In this document: positions 1 to 9,268 of the stretch, piece by piece
Numbering within the stretch: position 1 is the stretch's first letter
Layout: each line of letters begins with the position of its first letter
Source: Pseudomonadota bacterium
GTDB lineage: Bacteria > Pseudomonadota > Gammaproteobacteria > Burkholderiales > Burkholderiaceae_C
Direction: 5' to 3'
Length of the DNA stretch: 64,000 nt
Assembly: GCA_021845505.1 (NCBI GenBank)
Contig: JAJZVU010000006.1
Span: 1-64,000, forward strand
The notes under the pieces: generated by a model
Told to the model about the DNA's origin: nothing
The model's database searches: none
What the model saw: only the letters and a program-made list of their open reading frames with translations
Program-made: the position numbers and the translations under genes

Positions 1-155
1 TCGAGGGCCTGGGATGGCAACGGGTGGTTCACGTGGGCTCCGGGTCGGGAATGGGCAAGGTGAAGGCGATCCACGGCGCGTGCGCGTCGACGGTCATCGC
101 GCATTGTCGGCGCATCCGGCGGCCACCGCGCTCGCAGCCGCCCGCGCCCGCGGGC
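1..155. other. No gene seen at left edge
   Basis: GC-rich sequence downstream of the livF stop. Reading frames that cross it show no recognisable family and are antisense extensions of the ATPase gene. No hairpin with a T-run is evident. The operon may end here. Confidence 0.4.
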
Positions 156-872
156 TCACACCCCCAGGTAACGATGCTGCAGCTCGCGGTCCTCGACGAT
201 CTGCCGGGCGCTGCAGTCGAACACCATGCGCCCCTTGTCGAGAAGCTTGCAGCGCGCCCCCAGGCGCTGCACGAAATGCAGGTTCTGCTCGACCACCAGC
301 ACCGCGATGCCGTCGCGCCGGTTGCGCTCGGCGACCACCTCGGCGATCTGGTCGACGATCGACGGCTGGATGCCCTCGGAGGGCTCGTCGAGCAGCAGCA
401 GCGAGGGTCGGGTGAGCAGCGCGCGAGCGAGCGCGAGGATCTGCTGCTGGCCTCCGCTGAGGGTGGCTCCGCGAGCCGCCTGTTTTTCCCGCAGCAACGG
501 GAATTCCTCCAGCGCGGCTTCGATCGCCGCCTCCGAGTCACCGCGCCGCGCGCCGAAGGCCGCGGCCTTGAGGTTCTCCAGCACGCTGAGCGCCGGGAAG
601 ATCTGCCGGCCCTGCGGGACGTAGGCGATCCCCATGCGCGCTCGGCGGTGGGTGGGCAGCCCGGCCAGCGAGCGGCCGTCGAAGTGCATGGCTCCGCCCT
701 GCATGCGCAGCGCACCGACGATGGAGCGCAACAGCGTGGTCTTGCCCACGCCGTTGCGACCTAGGATCGATACCGCCTCGCCGCGCTGCAGCACGAGGTC
801 GATGCCCTGCAGCACCGGCACCAGGCCGTAGCCGGCGCGCACCCCCTGCAGTTCAAGCAGCGGTGGCGGCAT
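156..872 (-). CDS. livF: Branched-chain amino acid/amide-type ABC transporter ATPase, LivF/UrtE family
   Basis: A 238-residue cytoplasmic ATPase that would energise import through the LivH and LivM-type permeases encoded upstream. Seen: Walker A GRNGVGKTT near residue 39, the Q-loop region VPQGRQIFP, signature LSGGQQQ, Walker B LLLLDEPSEGIQP, and the VVEQN switch segment. The SEGIQPSIV stretch after Walker B is typical of the LivF/UrtE clade. The ATG at 872 overlaps the end of the fused permease-ATPase gene by 20 bases, so the two are translationally linked. It is the last gene of the operon. The substrate cannot be read from the ATPase; the amidase next to the binding protein makes an amide or urea-like compound as likely as an amino acid. 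Confidence 0.9.
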   Translation of the reverse strand: MPPPLLELQGVRAGYGLVPVLQGIDLVLQRGEAVSILGRNGVGKTTLLRSIVGALRMQGGAMHFDGRSLAGLPTHRRARMGIAYVPQGRQIFPALSVLENLKAAAFGARRGDSEAAIEAALEEFPLLREKQAARGATLSGGQQQILALARALLTRPSLLLLDEPSEGIQPSIVDQIAEVVAERNRRDGIAVLVVEQNLHFVQRLGARCKLLDKGRMVFDCSARQIVEDRELQHRYLGV

Positions 873-2700
873 CGTGACGGCCCAGGTAGATGTCCAGGAT
901 GCGCTCGTCGCGCCGCAGGTCCTCCAGCGAGCCGCTGGCGAACACCTCGCCGCGGTGGAACACCGTCACCGGCACCTGCAGCGCGCGCACGAATTCCATG
1001 TCGTGCTCGACGACGATCACGCAGGCGCTGGCGCCGAGCTCGCCGATGAGCTCGGCCACGCGCAGCGACTCCTCGCGCGACATGCCCGCGGTCGGCTCGT
1101 CGAGCAGCACCACCGAGGGCTCGCCCGCCAGCACCATCGCGATCTCCAGCCACTGGCGCTCGCCATGGGCGAGCACCGCCGCGACCTCGTCGCGCCTGTG
1201 GCGCCAGGACAGCCAGTCCAGCAGTTCGTCGGCGCGCGCCTGCGCCGCCGCGTTGTCGCGCAGCCGCCCGTAGGCGGCCAGCCACAGGTTCTCGCGCAGC
1301 GACAGGCTGGGGAACACGCTGGCCTCCTGCAGCTTGATGCCCAGCCCGGCGCGCACCCTGGCGTGCGGCTCGGCGCGGCGGATCGACTTGGCATCGAGCC
1401 GGATGTCCCCGCCGCTGGGGAAATGCCGCCCGACCAGCAGGTTGAAGAACGTGCTCTTGCCGGCGCCGTTGGGGCCGATCAGGCAATGCACCCCGCGAGA
1501 GGCGAAGCGCAGGCTCGCGTCGCGCACCGCGTGCACCCCGCCGAAGGATTTGGCGAGTGCGATCGCCTGCAGCTCCGGCGCATGGGCTTGCGCCGCCTCG
1601 CCGCCGGCACGGCGCGGCAACGCACGCGGCGCGCCGACGGACTCGCCGAGCGGTGTCGCCGGTGCGGGCTGCGCGCCCCGCCCGCGCAAGCGGCCGAGCA
1701 GCCGGCCGAGCAGGCGCTGCAGGCTGGGCACGATGCCCTGCGGCACGAACAGCACGACGGCGATCAGCACCCCACCGAGGATGATCGGGGTGTAGTTGCC
1801 GGCATCGCCGCCCAGCACGAAGGACAGGCCCGACACCAGCAGCGCGCCGATGAAGGCCCCCAGCGCCGAGCGGCGCCCGCCGATGAGGGCCCAGATCACG
1901 ATGATGCTCGCCTGCTGCAGGCCGAACACCCCGGGACTCACGAACATGCCCCAGGCCGCGTACAGCGCACCCGCAAGTCCGGCCAGCGCGCCGCCCAGCG
2001 CGAAGGCGAGCAGCTTGCGCGCGCGCACGTCGTAGCCCAGCAGTTGCGCGCGCAGTTCGTTGTCGCGCAGCGCCTCCAGCACCCTGCCGAAGGGACGCCC
2101 CTGCAGCCGGTACACCCCGGCCAGGCACAGCGCCGCGACCAGCACGACGAACACGAACTGCTGCCCGATGGACAGTGCGATCGACTGCGCCGACCCAGGC
2201 CAGCCGAGGGTCAGCGGGGGCACGCCGCTCATGCCGTTGTAGCCCCCGATCGCGGCCACGCCGATGTGGTAGCGCGGGTCGGCGGTGCCCGACACCACGG
2301 TATACAGGACCAGGGTGAGCGCCAGGGTGATGATGCCCACGTAGACATCGCCGACTTTGCCGTAGAACATGAAGTAGCCGATCGCCGCGGCCGCCAGCGC
2401 GCCGGCCAGCGCGGCCGCGAGCACCGCGCTCAGCGACTCGTTGGTGTGCGGCAGCAGGTTCATCGCGACCACGCCGTAGGCGTAGGCACCGACGCCGAAG
2501 AAGGCGCCCTGGCCGAAGCTGAAAATGCCCCCGCCGCCCCAGACCAGCGTGAGGCTCAGCGCGAGCATCCCGAAGATCGCCCAGCTGGTGGCTTGCAACT
2601 CCACGAAATCGGGAAGCAGCGAGCCGGCGACGGCGATCAGCGCCCCCGCGGCAAGCGCGGCGACGGCACGCCGCGACGCGGGATCGTTCGACAACCTCAT
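853..2700 (-). CDS. Fused ABC permease-ATPase, LivM-LivG type
   Basis: A 615-residue protein joining an inner-membrane permease to an ATPase. Residues about 1-320 carry roughly ten hydrophobic segments with LivM features (FSFGQGAFFGVGAY, ALRDNELRAQLLGYD, and the GALAGLAGALYA helix). A proline/arginine-rich linker follows at about 325-375. Residues about 380-610 are an ABC ATPase with Walker A GPNGAGKST, signature-region HGERQWLEIA, Walker B VVLLDEPTAGMS and switch VVEHDMEF. LivG signatures are usually SGG(Q/E); here the equivalent reads LAHGERQWLE, as in UrtD-like proteins. The ATG at 2700 fits the start of the permease; the frame stays open upstream only as an antisense-like extension. Separate livM and livG genes are the norm in enterobacteria, but fused forms are known in Burkholderiales. 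Confidence 0.9.
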   Translation of the reverse strand: MRLSNDPASRRAVAALAAGALIAVAGSLLPDFVELQATSWAIFGMLALSLTLVWGGGGIFSFGQGAFFGVGAYAYGVVAMNLLPHTNESLSAVLAAALAGALAAAAIGYFMFYGKVGDVYVGIITLALTLVLYTVVSGTADPRYHIGVAAIGGYNGMSGVPPLTLGWPGSAQSIALSIGQQFVFVVLVAALCLAGVYRLQGRPFGRVLEALRDNELRAQLLGYDVRARKLLAFALGGALAGLAGALYAAWGMFVSPGVFGLQQASIIVIWALIGGRRSALGAFIGALLVSGLSFVLGGDAGNYTPIILGGVLIAVVLFVPQGIVPSLQRLLGRLLGRLRGRGAQPAPATPLGESVGAPRALPRRAGGEAAQAHAPELQAIALAKSFGGVHAVRDASLRFASRGVHCLIGPNGAGKSTFFNLLVGRHFPSGGDIRLDAKSIRRAEPHARVRAGLGIKLQEASVFPSLSLRENLWLAAYGRLRDNAAAQARADELLDWLSWRHRRDEVAAVLAHGERQWLEIAMVLAGEPSVVLLDEPTAGMSREESLRVAELIGELGASACVIVVEHDMEFVRALQVPVTVFHRGEVFASGSLEDLRRDERILDIYLGRHDAATAA

Positions 2701-2711
2701 GCGTGGACCTT

Positions 2712-3587
2712 TCAAATGCCCCGCTTCCAGCGCGCGGAGAGGCCTCGCGGCATCAGGCGCACCACCAGCACCGCGACCAGCAGCAGAGTGGCCTGGCCGA
2801 AGAACGGGGTCGACAGATAGGAGACGACGTTTTCCACACCGCCCAGCAACAGCGAGGCTGCCGCGGTGCCGCTGATCACCCCGGGCCCGCCGACGACCAC
2901 CGTCATGAAGGCGCGCGCGATATAGGCCTGGCCCATGCTGGGCATGACCCCGACCACGGGTGCGAGCAGCGCGCCGGCCGCCCCGGCCAGCGCCGAGCCG
3001 AGGGCGAAGGTCAGGGCGTTGACCCGCGCTGCGTCGATCCCCAGCGCGGCGGCCATCTGCGGTCGCTGCACCGCCGCGCGCGCCATGACCCCGTAGCGGG
3101 TGCGGGTGAACACCAGGTACACCGCCGCCAGCAGCGCCAGCGCGGCCAGCACCAGCACCAGCGAATACCACGCGATCGAATAGCCGCCGACGTCCAGGCT
3201 GCCGCCGGGGGTCGCGATGCCGCGGGTGCTGGCCCCGAAGACCAGCACCGCGCCCTGGGACATGATCAGGCTCAGGCCCCAGGTGGCCAGCATGCTGTCC
3301 TCCAGCCTTCCGTAGAGATGACGGATCAGCAGGCGCTCGACCACCCAGCCGAAGGCCCCCACGGCGACGCTGGAGACCGCCATCGCCAGCGCCAGCGGCA
3401 GTCCCGCGCGCACCCCGGCCAGCGTGCCGAAGGCGCCGAACATGAGGAATTCACCGTGCGCGAAGTTGATGATCCCCATCATCCCGAACAGCACCGCCAG
3501 CCCGAGGGAGATCAGCACCAGCACGGCGATCTCCGACAGGAAGGACAGCGACACGTTGAGCAGCCACCCGAGGCTCAGCGCGTGCAT
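2712..3587 (-). CDS. livH: Branched-chain amino acid/amide-type ABC permease, LivH/UrtB family
   Basis: A 291-residue inner-membrane permease with about eight hydrophobic helices. Family marks are LGLAVLFGMMGIINFAHGEF near the N-terminus (the G.INFAHG motif of LivH), RYGVMARAAVQ in the cytoplasmic coupling loop and VVVGGPGVISGTAAASL near the C-terminus. It pairs with the LivM half of the downstream fusion protein to form the translocation pore. It ends 11 bases before the fused gene and begins 31 bases after the binding-protein gene, which fits one transcript. The start at 3587 gives the usual length for the family. Confidence 0.9.
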   Translation of the reverse strand: MHALSLGWLLNVSLSFLSEIAVLVLISLGLAVLFGMMGIINFAHGEFLMFGAFGTLAGVRAGLPLALAMAVSSVAVGAFGWVVERLLIRHLYGRLEDSMLATWGLSLIMSQGAVLVFGASTRGIATPGGSLDVGGYSIAWYSLVLVLAALALLAAVYLVFTRTRYGVMARAAVQRPQMAAALGIDAARVNALTFALGSALAGAAGALLAPVVGVMPSMGQAYIARAFMTVVVGGPGVISGTAAASLLLGGVENVVSYLSTPFFGQATLLLVAVLVVRLMPRGLSARWKRGI

Positions 3588-3618
3588 GGCGACCCCGACA
3601 GCAAGCGGCGTCCGCGCG

Positions 3619-4848
3619 TCACTTCGACGAATCCGAGGGGGTGAACTGCCGGTTCAACCCGGGGTGCTTGAGCAGGTTGCACACCCGCTGCTCGAAGGAG
3701 GGAACAACCGCCTTCTGCTCGGCGATCAGCCGGAAGCCGTGATGGGAATCGACCTCGCCCAGCCGCACGTTCTGGATCACTCCGTGCGTCGGCCCGTCGA
3801 TGCTCACCTTGCCCGAAGGGCCGTGGAAGCTCAGCCCGCTTTCCAGCGCGGCGATGACCTTGGCGCGCTGCGTGGTGCCGGCCTTGTCCACGGCCTCGGC
3901 CCACAGATGCCAGCCGTTCCAGACCGTCACCGCGCTGTCGGTGATGCTCACCGACTTGCCGTAGTGCGCGACCCAGAGCTTGCGGAAGGCCCGGTTGGCC
4001 GGCGAGTCGATTTCCTCGAAGTAGGGATAGGCGACCACGATCCCCTTGGCCTCCGACGGCGCGAGCACCACCTGCTCGTTGCCCAGGCCGAAGGTGGGCG
4101 AGATGATCCGCATGTGCTTGGCCAGCCCCGCGGCTGCGAACTGCCGATAGAAGGCCATCTGGTCTCCGCCCACCAGCAGCGACACGACGACCGCGGGCCT
4201 GGCCTGCTCGAGCCGGGTGATGACGGTCCCGAAGTCCGACACGTTCAGCGGGATGAACTGGGTTCCCAGCACCTTGCCGTGGTCCTTCGCGACGTAGCGC
4301 TTGACCCACTGCGCGGAAATGTGCCCGTAGTTGTAGTCGGCGGCCAGGATGTAGAAGGTCTTGCCGGCGTGCTTGACGGCCCAGTCGATGAGCGGCGGAA
4401 TCTGCTGGGTCGGGACGATTCCGGTCAGGAATACGTTGTTGTCGCACACGCCCCCCTCGTACTGCTCGTTGTAGAAGTACAGCGTGCGGTCGCGGTCGGC
4501 GACCGGCCGGACGGCTTCGCGCGAGGCGCTGGTGATGCCTCCCATGATCACGGCCACATGGTCGCGCAGCGCGAGCTCGTTGGCGTACATGGTGTACTTG
4601 GAGTTGTCCGACTGGGCGTCGTACTCGATCAGCTTGAGCGGGCGCCCGAGCACGCCGCCGCTGCGGTTGATCGACTCGATGGCCAGCCGGGTGGCGTCGA
4701 CCATCGGGATGCCGTAGATGTTCAGCGGACCCGTCTGGTCCAGGATGCTGCCGACGACGATCGGCTTGCCTGCCGGCGCCGCATGCCCGGTGGCGCATCC
4801 GAGCCCCAGCAGCGCCCACGTCAACACATATGCGAACACTCGCCTCAT
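3619..4848 (-). CDS. Periplasmic substrate-binding protein, AmiC/UrtA/FmdD-like (Peripla_BP_6)
   Basis: A 409-residue secreted binding protein that would deliver substrate to the Liv-type permeases. The N-terminus has two arginines, a hydrophobic stretch and a HAAPA cleavage region. It contains a cysteine (LLGLGCATG), so a lipoprotein is possible but less likely than a signal peptidase I substrate. The mature part opens with PIVVGSILDQTGPLNIYG, and YNEQYEGGVCDNN and PYFEEIDSPANRAF resemble the amide/urea-binding branch (AmiC, UrtA, FmdD) more than LivK. The start at 4848 has a GGAG ribosome site about seven bases upstream and is 35 bases after the amidase stop. That adjacency suggests the ligand is an amide or short urea derivative that the amidase hydrolyses. 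Ligand identity is inferred. Confidence 0.85.
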   Translation of the reverse strand: MRRVFAYVLTWALLGLGCATGHAAPAGKPIVVGSILDQTGPLNIYGIPMVDATRLAIESINRSGGVLGRPLKLIEYDAQSDNSKYTMYANELALRDHVAVIMGGITSASREAVRPVADRDRTLYFYNEQYEGGVCDNNVFLTGIVPTQQIPPLIDWAVKHAGKTFYILAADYNYGHISAQWVKRYVAKDHGKVLGTQFIPLNVSDFGTVITRLEQARPAVVVSLLVGGDQMAFYRQFAAAGLAKHMRIISPTFGLGNEQVVLAPSEAKGIVVAYPYFEEIDSPANRAFRKLWVAHYGKSVSITDSAVTVWNGWHLWAEAVDKAGTTQRAKVIAALESGLSFHGPSGKVSIDGPTHGVIQNVRLGEVDSHHGFRLIAEQKAVVPSFEQRVCNLLKHPGLNRQFTPSDSSK

Positions 4849-4883
4849 GATCGATCTCCGATGATTGGAATGCGACGACGCGC

Positions 4884-6311
4884 TCAGCGCGCCTCGGTGG
4901 CGGACAGCGCGCGCAGCGGCGGCGTCCTCAGGTGCCAGTCGGTCATGCTCTGGAAAGCGTGCGCCGCGCGCACCAGCACGCCTTCGCCCAGCCGCGGACC
5001 GGCTAGCTGCATGCTGGTAGGCAGCCCGTTGGCGTCGAAGCCGTTGGGCATGACCACGGTCGGCGTGCCCGAAAAGTCGAACGGCGCGGTGAAGCGCAGG
5101 ATCGACAGCAGCACCTCGGGATCGGCGCCGTACTCGCTCATCTGCGCCAGGCTGGGGATCGGCAGCGGCATGGTCGGCAGGATCATGCAGTCGACCTCGC
5201 TGAACAGGCTGTGCAGCGCCCCGCTGAACTCCAGGCGGCGCACCGCCCCCTGCGCGACCTCCAGCCCCGACGCCTGCAGACCGAGATCGATGAGCTGCGC
5301 CAGCGCCGGGCCGTATTCCTCCTTGCGCGAAGGGTAGGTCGTGGCGTGGGCGCGCGCCGTCTCCACCGAGCACAACAGGTTCCACGCGGCGACGGCATCC
5401 CGGTACGGCGGGAACTTCACCTCGACGATGCGCGCCCCCAGTTGCTCGAACACCGCGATCGCTGCCTGCAGCGCCTTCGCGTTGTCGGGGTCGACGCCGC
5501 CCAGCGCATAGTCGCGGTCGATGCCGATGCGCAGGTCGCGCACGCTCGCGCCCACTTCGGCCAGGTAGTCGGGAACCGCGGCGTCGATCGAGGTCGGATC
5601 GTTGCGGTCCCAGCCGGCGATGGCCTGCAGCATGGCTGCCGCGTCGGCGGCGCTGCGGGTCATCGGCCCAAGGTGGTCGAGCGAGTCGGCCAGCGCGAAC
5701 ACCCCGTGGCGGCTCACCCGCCCCCAGGTCGGCTTGATCCCGGTGAGCCCGCAGGTCGCGCTGGGAAATCGGATCGAACCGCCGGTGTCGCTGCCGATGG
5801 AGCCGAAGCACAGGCCCGCCGCGGTGGCCACGCCCGATCCGGTGGACGACGATCCGACCCAGTAGTCCTCGTTCCAGGGATTGGGCGGATAGGCGATGGC
5901 GGGGTGGTGGCTGGTGTAGGCACCCTCGGTCATCGCCAGCTTGCCCAGCGTGACCGCGCCCGCGGTCTCCAGCCGCGCGACCACCGTCGCATCGAAGTCC
6001 GGCGTGAAGGCGTCGTGGATCCTGGTGCCGCCCCTGGTCGGTGCGAAGCTGGTGTAGCAAAGGTCCTTCACGGCCAGCGGCACTCCGTGCAGCGGCCCGC
6101 GCCAGTTGCCGCAGGCGAGCTCGCCGTCCAGCCGCCGCGCCTGCTGCAGCGCCCGCTCGCGGCACACGGTCGCGTAGCTGACGTATACGCGGTCGAGCCG
6201 GTCGATGCGATCGAGCATCGCGCGGGTTGCCTCGACGCAACTCAATTCGCCGTCGCGGATCAGCCTCGACACCTCGGTCAAGGATTTGTAGTGCAGTTCC
6301 CGTTCGGACAT
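4884..6311 (-). CDS. Amidase-signature family amidohydrolase
   Basis: A 475-residue cytoplasmic hydrolase of the amidase signature family (GatA/fatty-acid amide hydrolase type), which cleaves C-N amide bonds with a Ser-cisSer-Lys triad. Visible residues: K82 in VPLAVKD, the cis-Ser S155 in a GSSSTGSG loop and the nucleophile S179 in GSDTGGSIRFPS, with the usual 24-residue spacing between the two serines. The loop differs from the common GGSSGGS by Thr in place of Gly but keeps the catalytic serine. It has no signal peptide. A GGGGGA ribosome site precedes the ATG at 6311. It sits between an AraC regulator and the binding protein, so it probably acts on the imported compound. GatA is unlikely because no gatB or gatC is adjacent. 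Confidence 0.88.
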   Translation of the reverse strand: MSERELHYKSLTEVSRLIRDGELSCVEATRAMLDRIDRLDRVYVSYATVCRERALQQARRLDGELACGNWRGPLHGVPLAVKDLCYTSFAPTRGGTRIHDAFTPDFDATVVARLETAGAVTLGKLAMTEGAYTSHHPAIAYPPNPWNEDYWVGSSSTGSGVATAAGLCFGSIGSDTGGSIRFPSATCGLTGIKPTWGRVSRHGVFALADSLDHLGPMTRSAADAAAMLQAIAGWDRNDPTSIDAAVPDYLAEVGASVRDLRIGIDRDYALGGVDPDNAKALQAAIAVFEQLGARIVEVKFPPYRDAVAAWNLLCSVETARAHATTYPSRKEEYGPALAQLIDLGLQASGLEVAQGAVRRLEFSGALHSLFSEVDCMILPTMPLPIPSLAQMSEYGADPEVLLSILRFTAPFDFSGTPTVVMPNGFDANGLPTSMQLAGPRLGEGVLVRAAHAFQSMTDWHLRTPPLRALSATEAR

Positions 6312-6461
6312 CGGCGCATTCCCCCCGTCTGAGCCATCGCCCGCCCGCCGAGCGAGCGACCTGGCGCCAAGTTACAGGGGGACGGCGCGCAGCGTCCTGC
6401 ACCAGACGGACACTGCGTTGGCCCGCCAGCGACACGCGCCGCGCGGGTGCCGCGCGACGGA

Positions 6462-7397
6462 CTAGTGGCGCAGCAGCAGGCTGTGGGGGGAAACCCCATA
6501 GGCCTTCTTGAAGGCCCGGCTGAAATGCGAAAGGTCCGAGAAGCCGTAGTTCATCGCGGCCTCGGACACCTTGCGCACAGAGCCCTGCGCGAGTGCGCAA
6601 TAGCTGGCCTCCAGGCGCTTTTGCCAGATGAAGCGCATCAGGGTCGTCCCGTTCGCGGCGAACACCCGCGCCAGCGTGCGTGCCGACACCCGCTGCGCCA
6701 GCGCGACGCTTTGCGCGCACAACTCGGGATCCTCGATGTGCTGCTGCACCCAGGCGCAGGCGCGCTGGAACAGCGCCTGCGTCGCGCTTGGGTGGGCATG
6801 CTCGCCCAGGTGCAGTTCGACCATGCAGGCCAGCAGGTCCAGCATCGCGCTGACCGCGCGCGGCTGCGCCGACGCGACCCGCCCGATCGCCGGGTTGGAG
6901 TTCAGTTCCTTGATCAGGCCACCGAGCATCGGGCGCAGACCGGTGCCCTCGCCGAGCGAGGTCGCGACCAGGCGCTCGGCGCCGCTGGTGCGGTTGCCCA
7001 GCAGGTCGCGGGGGATGCGCACGATGAACAGCGAGGCCGAGTCCAGCCTGTACTGGAACGGTCGCGCCGCGTCGTACAGCACGATGTCTCCGGGGTTCTG
7101 CACCACCCTGCGCCCGCCCTGCTCGAGATAGCCGACGCCCGATTCCATGTAGGCCAGCCAGAGATTGGACTCCGGGCCCTGCCGGATGTGGCTGGCGCCG
7201 CGCGCCCACTCGTGCTCGGGAGCGATCATGTTGGCCACCAGCAGCGGCCCCGCGGTACGCCCCGAGATCGTGGCGTCGAAGCAACTGCGGTCGGCCGCGT
7301 CGCAGGCGGCGGGGATGCAGTGCCGACAGATGACGTCGTGCCAATAGCCGAATCGGTCCGACCGGCTCTGCTCGCTCGTGGTGTAGGTGAATTCCAT
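6462..7397 (-). CDS. AraC-family transcriptional regulator
   Basis: A 311-residue activator-type regulator. Residues about 1-190 form an AraC-binding-like (cupin-type) sensing domain and about 205-311 a double helix-turn-helix with RVSARTLARVFAANGTT as first helix pair and EAAMNYGFSDLSHFSRAFKK as the conserved second one. The ATG at 7397 has a strong GGAGGTG ribosome site. The domain order and the DISMA-like front half resemble regulators of amidase/nitrilase and FeaR-type catabolic genes. It lies 150 bases upstream of the amidase on the same strand, so the natural prediction is that it senses the substrate and activates the amidase-transporter operon from that gap. I saw no clear direct-repeat operator. 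Confidence 0.88.
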   Translation of the reverse strand: MEFTYTTSEQSRSDRFGYWHDVICRHCIPAACDAADRSCFDATISGRTAGPLLVANMIAPEHEWARGASHIRQGPESNLWLAYMESGVGYLEQGGRRVVQNPGDIVLYDAARPFQYRLDSASLFIVRIPRDLLGNRTSGAERLVATSLGEGTGLRPMLGGLIKELNSNPAIGRVASAQPRAVSAMLDLLACMVELHLGEHAHPSATQALFQRACAWVQQHIEDPELCAQSVALAQRVSARTLARVFAANGTTLMRFIWQKRLEASYCALAQGSVRKVSEAAMNYGFSDLSHFSRAFKKAYGVSPHSLLLRH

Positions 7398-7618
7398 CGC
7401 GACACCTCCAGGTGCCCATGCGCAGCCCGCCGGCGCGGACGCGATTCCCGAAGCGCGATCCGCACGGCATCAGCGGCGGCCAAGGCGCAGCATTCGATGA
7501 TCGGCGACGAACGCCCGCTCGTCCATCGGGTCTAACCATGGCTGCGAACACGGCCGCCGTTGCGCAAGCAAGTTCCGTACCTCCGTCCCCGCGGAGGCCA
7601 TCGGGCCGCGCCGCGGGG

Positions 7619-9268
7619 TCAACCGCGCTTTTTCAGCGGGCGCAAGTCGACGATGCCGGGCGCGTCGCGCGGATCGCTGCCCTTCGGGAAGATGCGGTGT
7701 TTCTGCAGCTTTTGCGTTCCCGTGGTCGGCAACTCGTCGCGAAACAGGATCCAGCCCGGAGCCTTGTAGTAGGCCAGGCGCTCGCGACAGAAGTCGAACA
7801 GGCTGCGTGCCAGCGCCGCGCGCGCCGCGGCGTCCACCGCCCGCGATGTGCCGGCGCCCGCCACCGGAACGATGCATGCCAGCACCTCCTCCTCGCGCAG
7901 TTCGTCGCGAACCGCGAGCACGGCCGCCTGCTCGACCTGCGGATGGCTCAGCAACAGCGCCTCCACCTCGGCGGCCGCGATGTTCTCGCCGGAGCGGCGG
8001 ATGATGTTCTTGCGGCGGTCGACGAAGTGCAGCATGCCGGTTTCGTCGCGGGTGACGATGTCCCCGGTATGGAACCAGCCCCCCTGCCACGCCGCCTCGG
8101 TGGCTTGCGGGTCGTCGAAATAGCCGCTGAAGAAGTCCTTGCGCGGCTCGGTGGCGTCGTGCCGCAGCAGCATTTCGCCGGGCTGTCCGGCTGCCACCTC
8201 ATGGCCCTCCTCGTCGACCACCCGGACGTCCAGGCCCGGTTGCGCGCGGCCGAAGGCGCGTGTTCCCACCTGCCGCGGCGGCACGTTGTCGATCAGCACG
8301 CGCACGATTTCGGTCATGCCCCAGAGCTCCAGCAGCGGAAAGCCGAAGCGCTCCTCGAACACCCGGTGCAACTGCGGCTCGACCCCCGCGCCGACGCCGA
8401 AGCGCACGCTGTGCGCGCGATCGAGCGGGCTTGCGGGCTGGTGCAGCAGCATGGGCACGATGACCCCCAGGTAATGCACGATGGTGGCGCCCGATTCGCA
8501 GACCTCGGGCCACCAGCGCGCGGGATGGAAGCGCTCGCCCTGCACCTGGCAGCCCCCGCTCAGCAGCATGCAGTAGAACGACAGGATGGAGGCGTTGACA
8601 TGGAACAGCGGCAGCGGGTTGTACAGGCGCTCGCAGCCTTCGCGCATGCGTGCCAGGTGCCCCTGGCGGGCGTACCAGGCTCCGGCCGCCAGCTCGTAGC
8701 GGTGCGACAGCACGCAGCCCTTGGGCTGCCCGGTGGTGCCCGAGGTGTAGAGGATGCTCGCCGGACAGTCGGCGCCGGGGGTCGCGTCGGTCGCCGGCCG
8801 GCGGGCGCGGGCCGGCCCCTGTTCGAAGGATTCGAACTCGGTCACCGGCGGCGCTTCGCGCAGGCCGCGCATCGCCGCGTCCAGGTGCGGTCTGCGCGCG
8901 GCCAGCGCGACCACCAGGTCCATGCGCGAGTGCTCGATCACGTACGCCAGCTCGGACTCGCGGTAGTCGCCGTTGATGGGCACGCAGCAGGCGCCCACCG
9001 AATTCAGCGCCAGCTTGTGCAGCATGTGCTCCGGGCGATTCTCCAGGAACAGTCCCACGCGGTGGCCCACGCCGTAGCCGGCTCCCCGATAGCGCGCAGC
9101 CAGTTCGGCGACCCTGTGCTCGGCGTCGCGGTAGCTGATGCTGAGACCCTGCGGGTGGTAGGCACGCTGCGCATGCCCGGGCACGGCCAGCAGCGGCAGG
9201 TCGTCGTAGGTCTGGGCCGCGCGCTGCAACGCGACGGCGATGGTGTCGTGCTCCGCTGGGCTGATCAT
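7619..9268 (-). CDS. AMP-dependent acyl-CoA synthetase/ligase (CaiC-like)
   Basis: A 549-residue adenylate-forming enzyme of the ANL superfamily that would activate a carboxylic acid to its CoA thioester. Motifs in order: A3 loop YTSGTTGQPKGC near residue 175, A5 ELWGMTEI, A7 GWFHTGDI, A8 hinge DRRKNIIRRSGENI, and a C-terminal lysine in TGTQKLQKHRI that fits the A10 catalytic lysine. The hinge form RRSGENI is like crotonobetaine/carnitine-CoA ligases. It is first on the minus-strand block, 221 bases ahead of the AraC gene. A fitting though inferred role is to activate the acid released by the amidase. The region before its ATG has no evident Shine-Dalgarno sequence. Confidence 0.87.
   Translation of the reverse strand: MISPAEHDTIAVALQRAAQTYDDLPLLAVPGHAQRAYHPQGLSISYRDAEHRVAELAARYRGAGYGVGHRVGLFLENRPEHMLHKLALNSVGACCVPINGDYRESELAYVIEHSRMDLVVALAARRPHLDAAMRGLREAPPVTEFESFEQGPARARRPATDATPGADCPASILYTSGTTGQPKGCVLSHRYELAAGAWYARQGHLARMREGCERLYNPLPLFHVNASILSFYCMLLSGGCQVQGERFHPARWWPEVCESGATIVHYLGVIVPMLLHQPASPLDRAHSVRFGVGAGVEPQLHRVFEERFGFPLLELWGMTEIVRVLIDNVPPRQVGTRAFGRAQPGLDVRVVDEEGHEVAAGQPGEMLLRHDATEPRKDFFSGYFDDPQATEAAWQGGWFHTGDIVTRDETGMLHFVDRRKNIIRRSGENIAAAEVEALLLSHPQVEQAAVLAVRDELREEEVLACIVPVAGAGTSRAVDAAARAALARSLFDFCRERLAYYKAPGWILFRDELPTTGTQKLQKHRIFPKGSDPRDAPGIVDLRPLKKRG

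Noticed and set aside
874-2820. Long plus-strand open frame opposite the LivMG and LivF genes
   Set aside because: It is rich in Gln, His, Arg and Ala with no family motif, which is typical of the antisense of GC-rich coding sequence.
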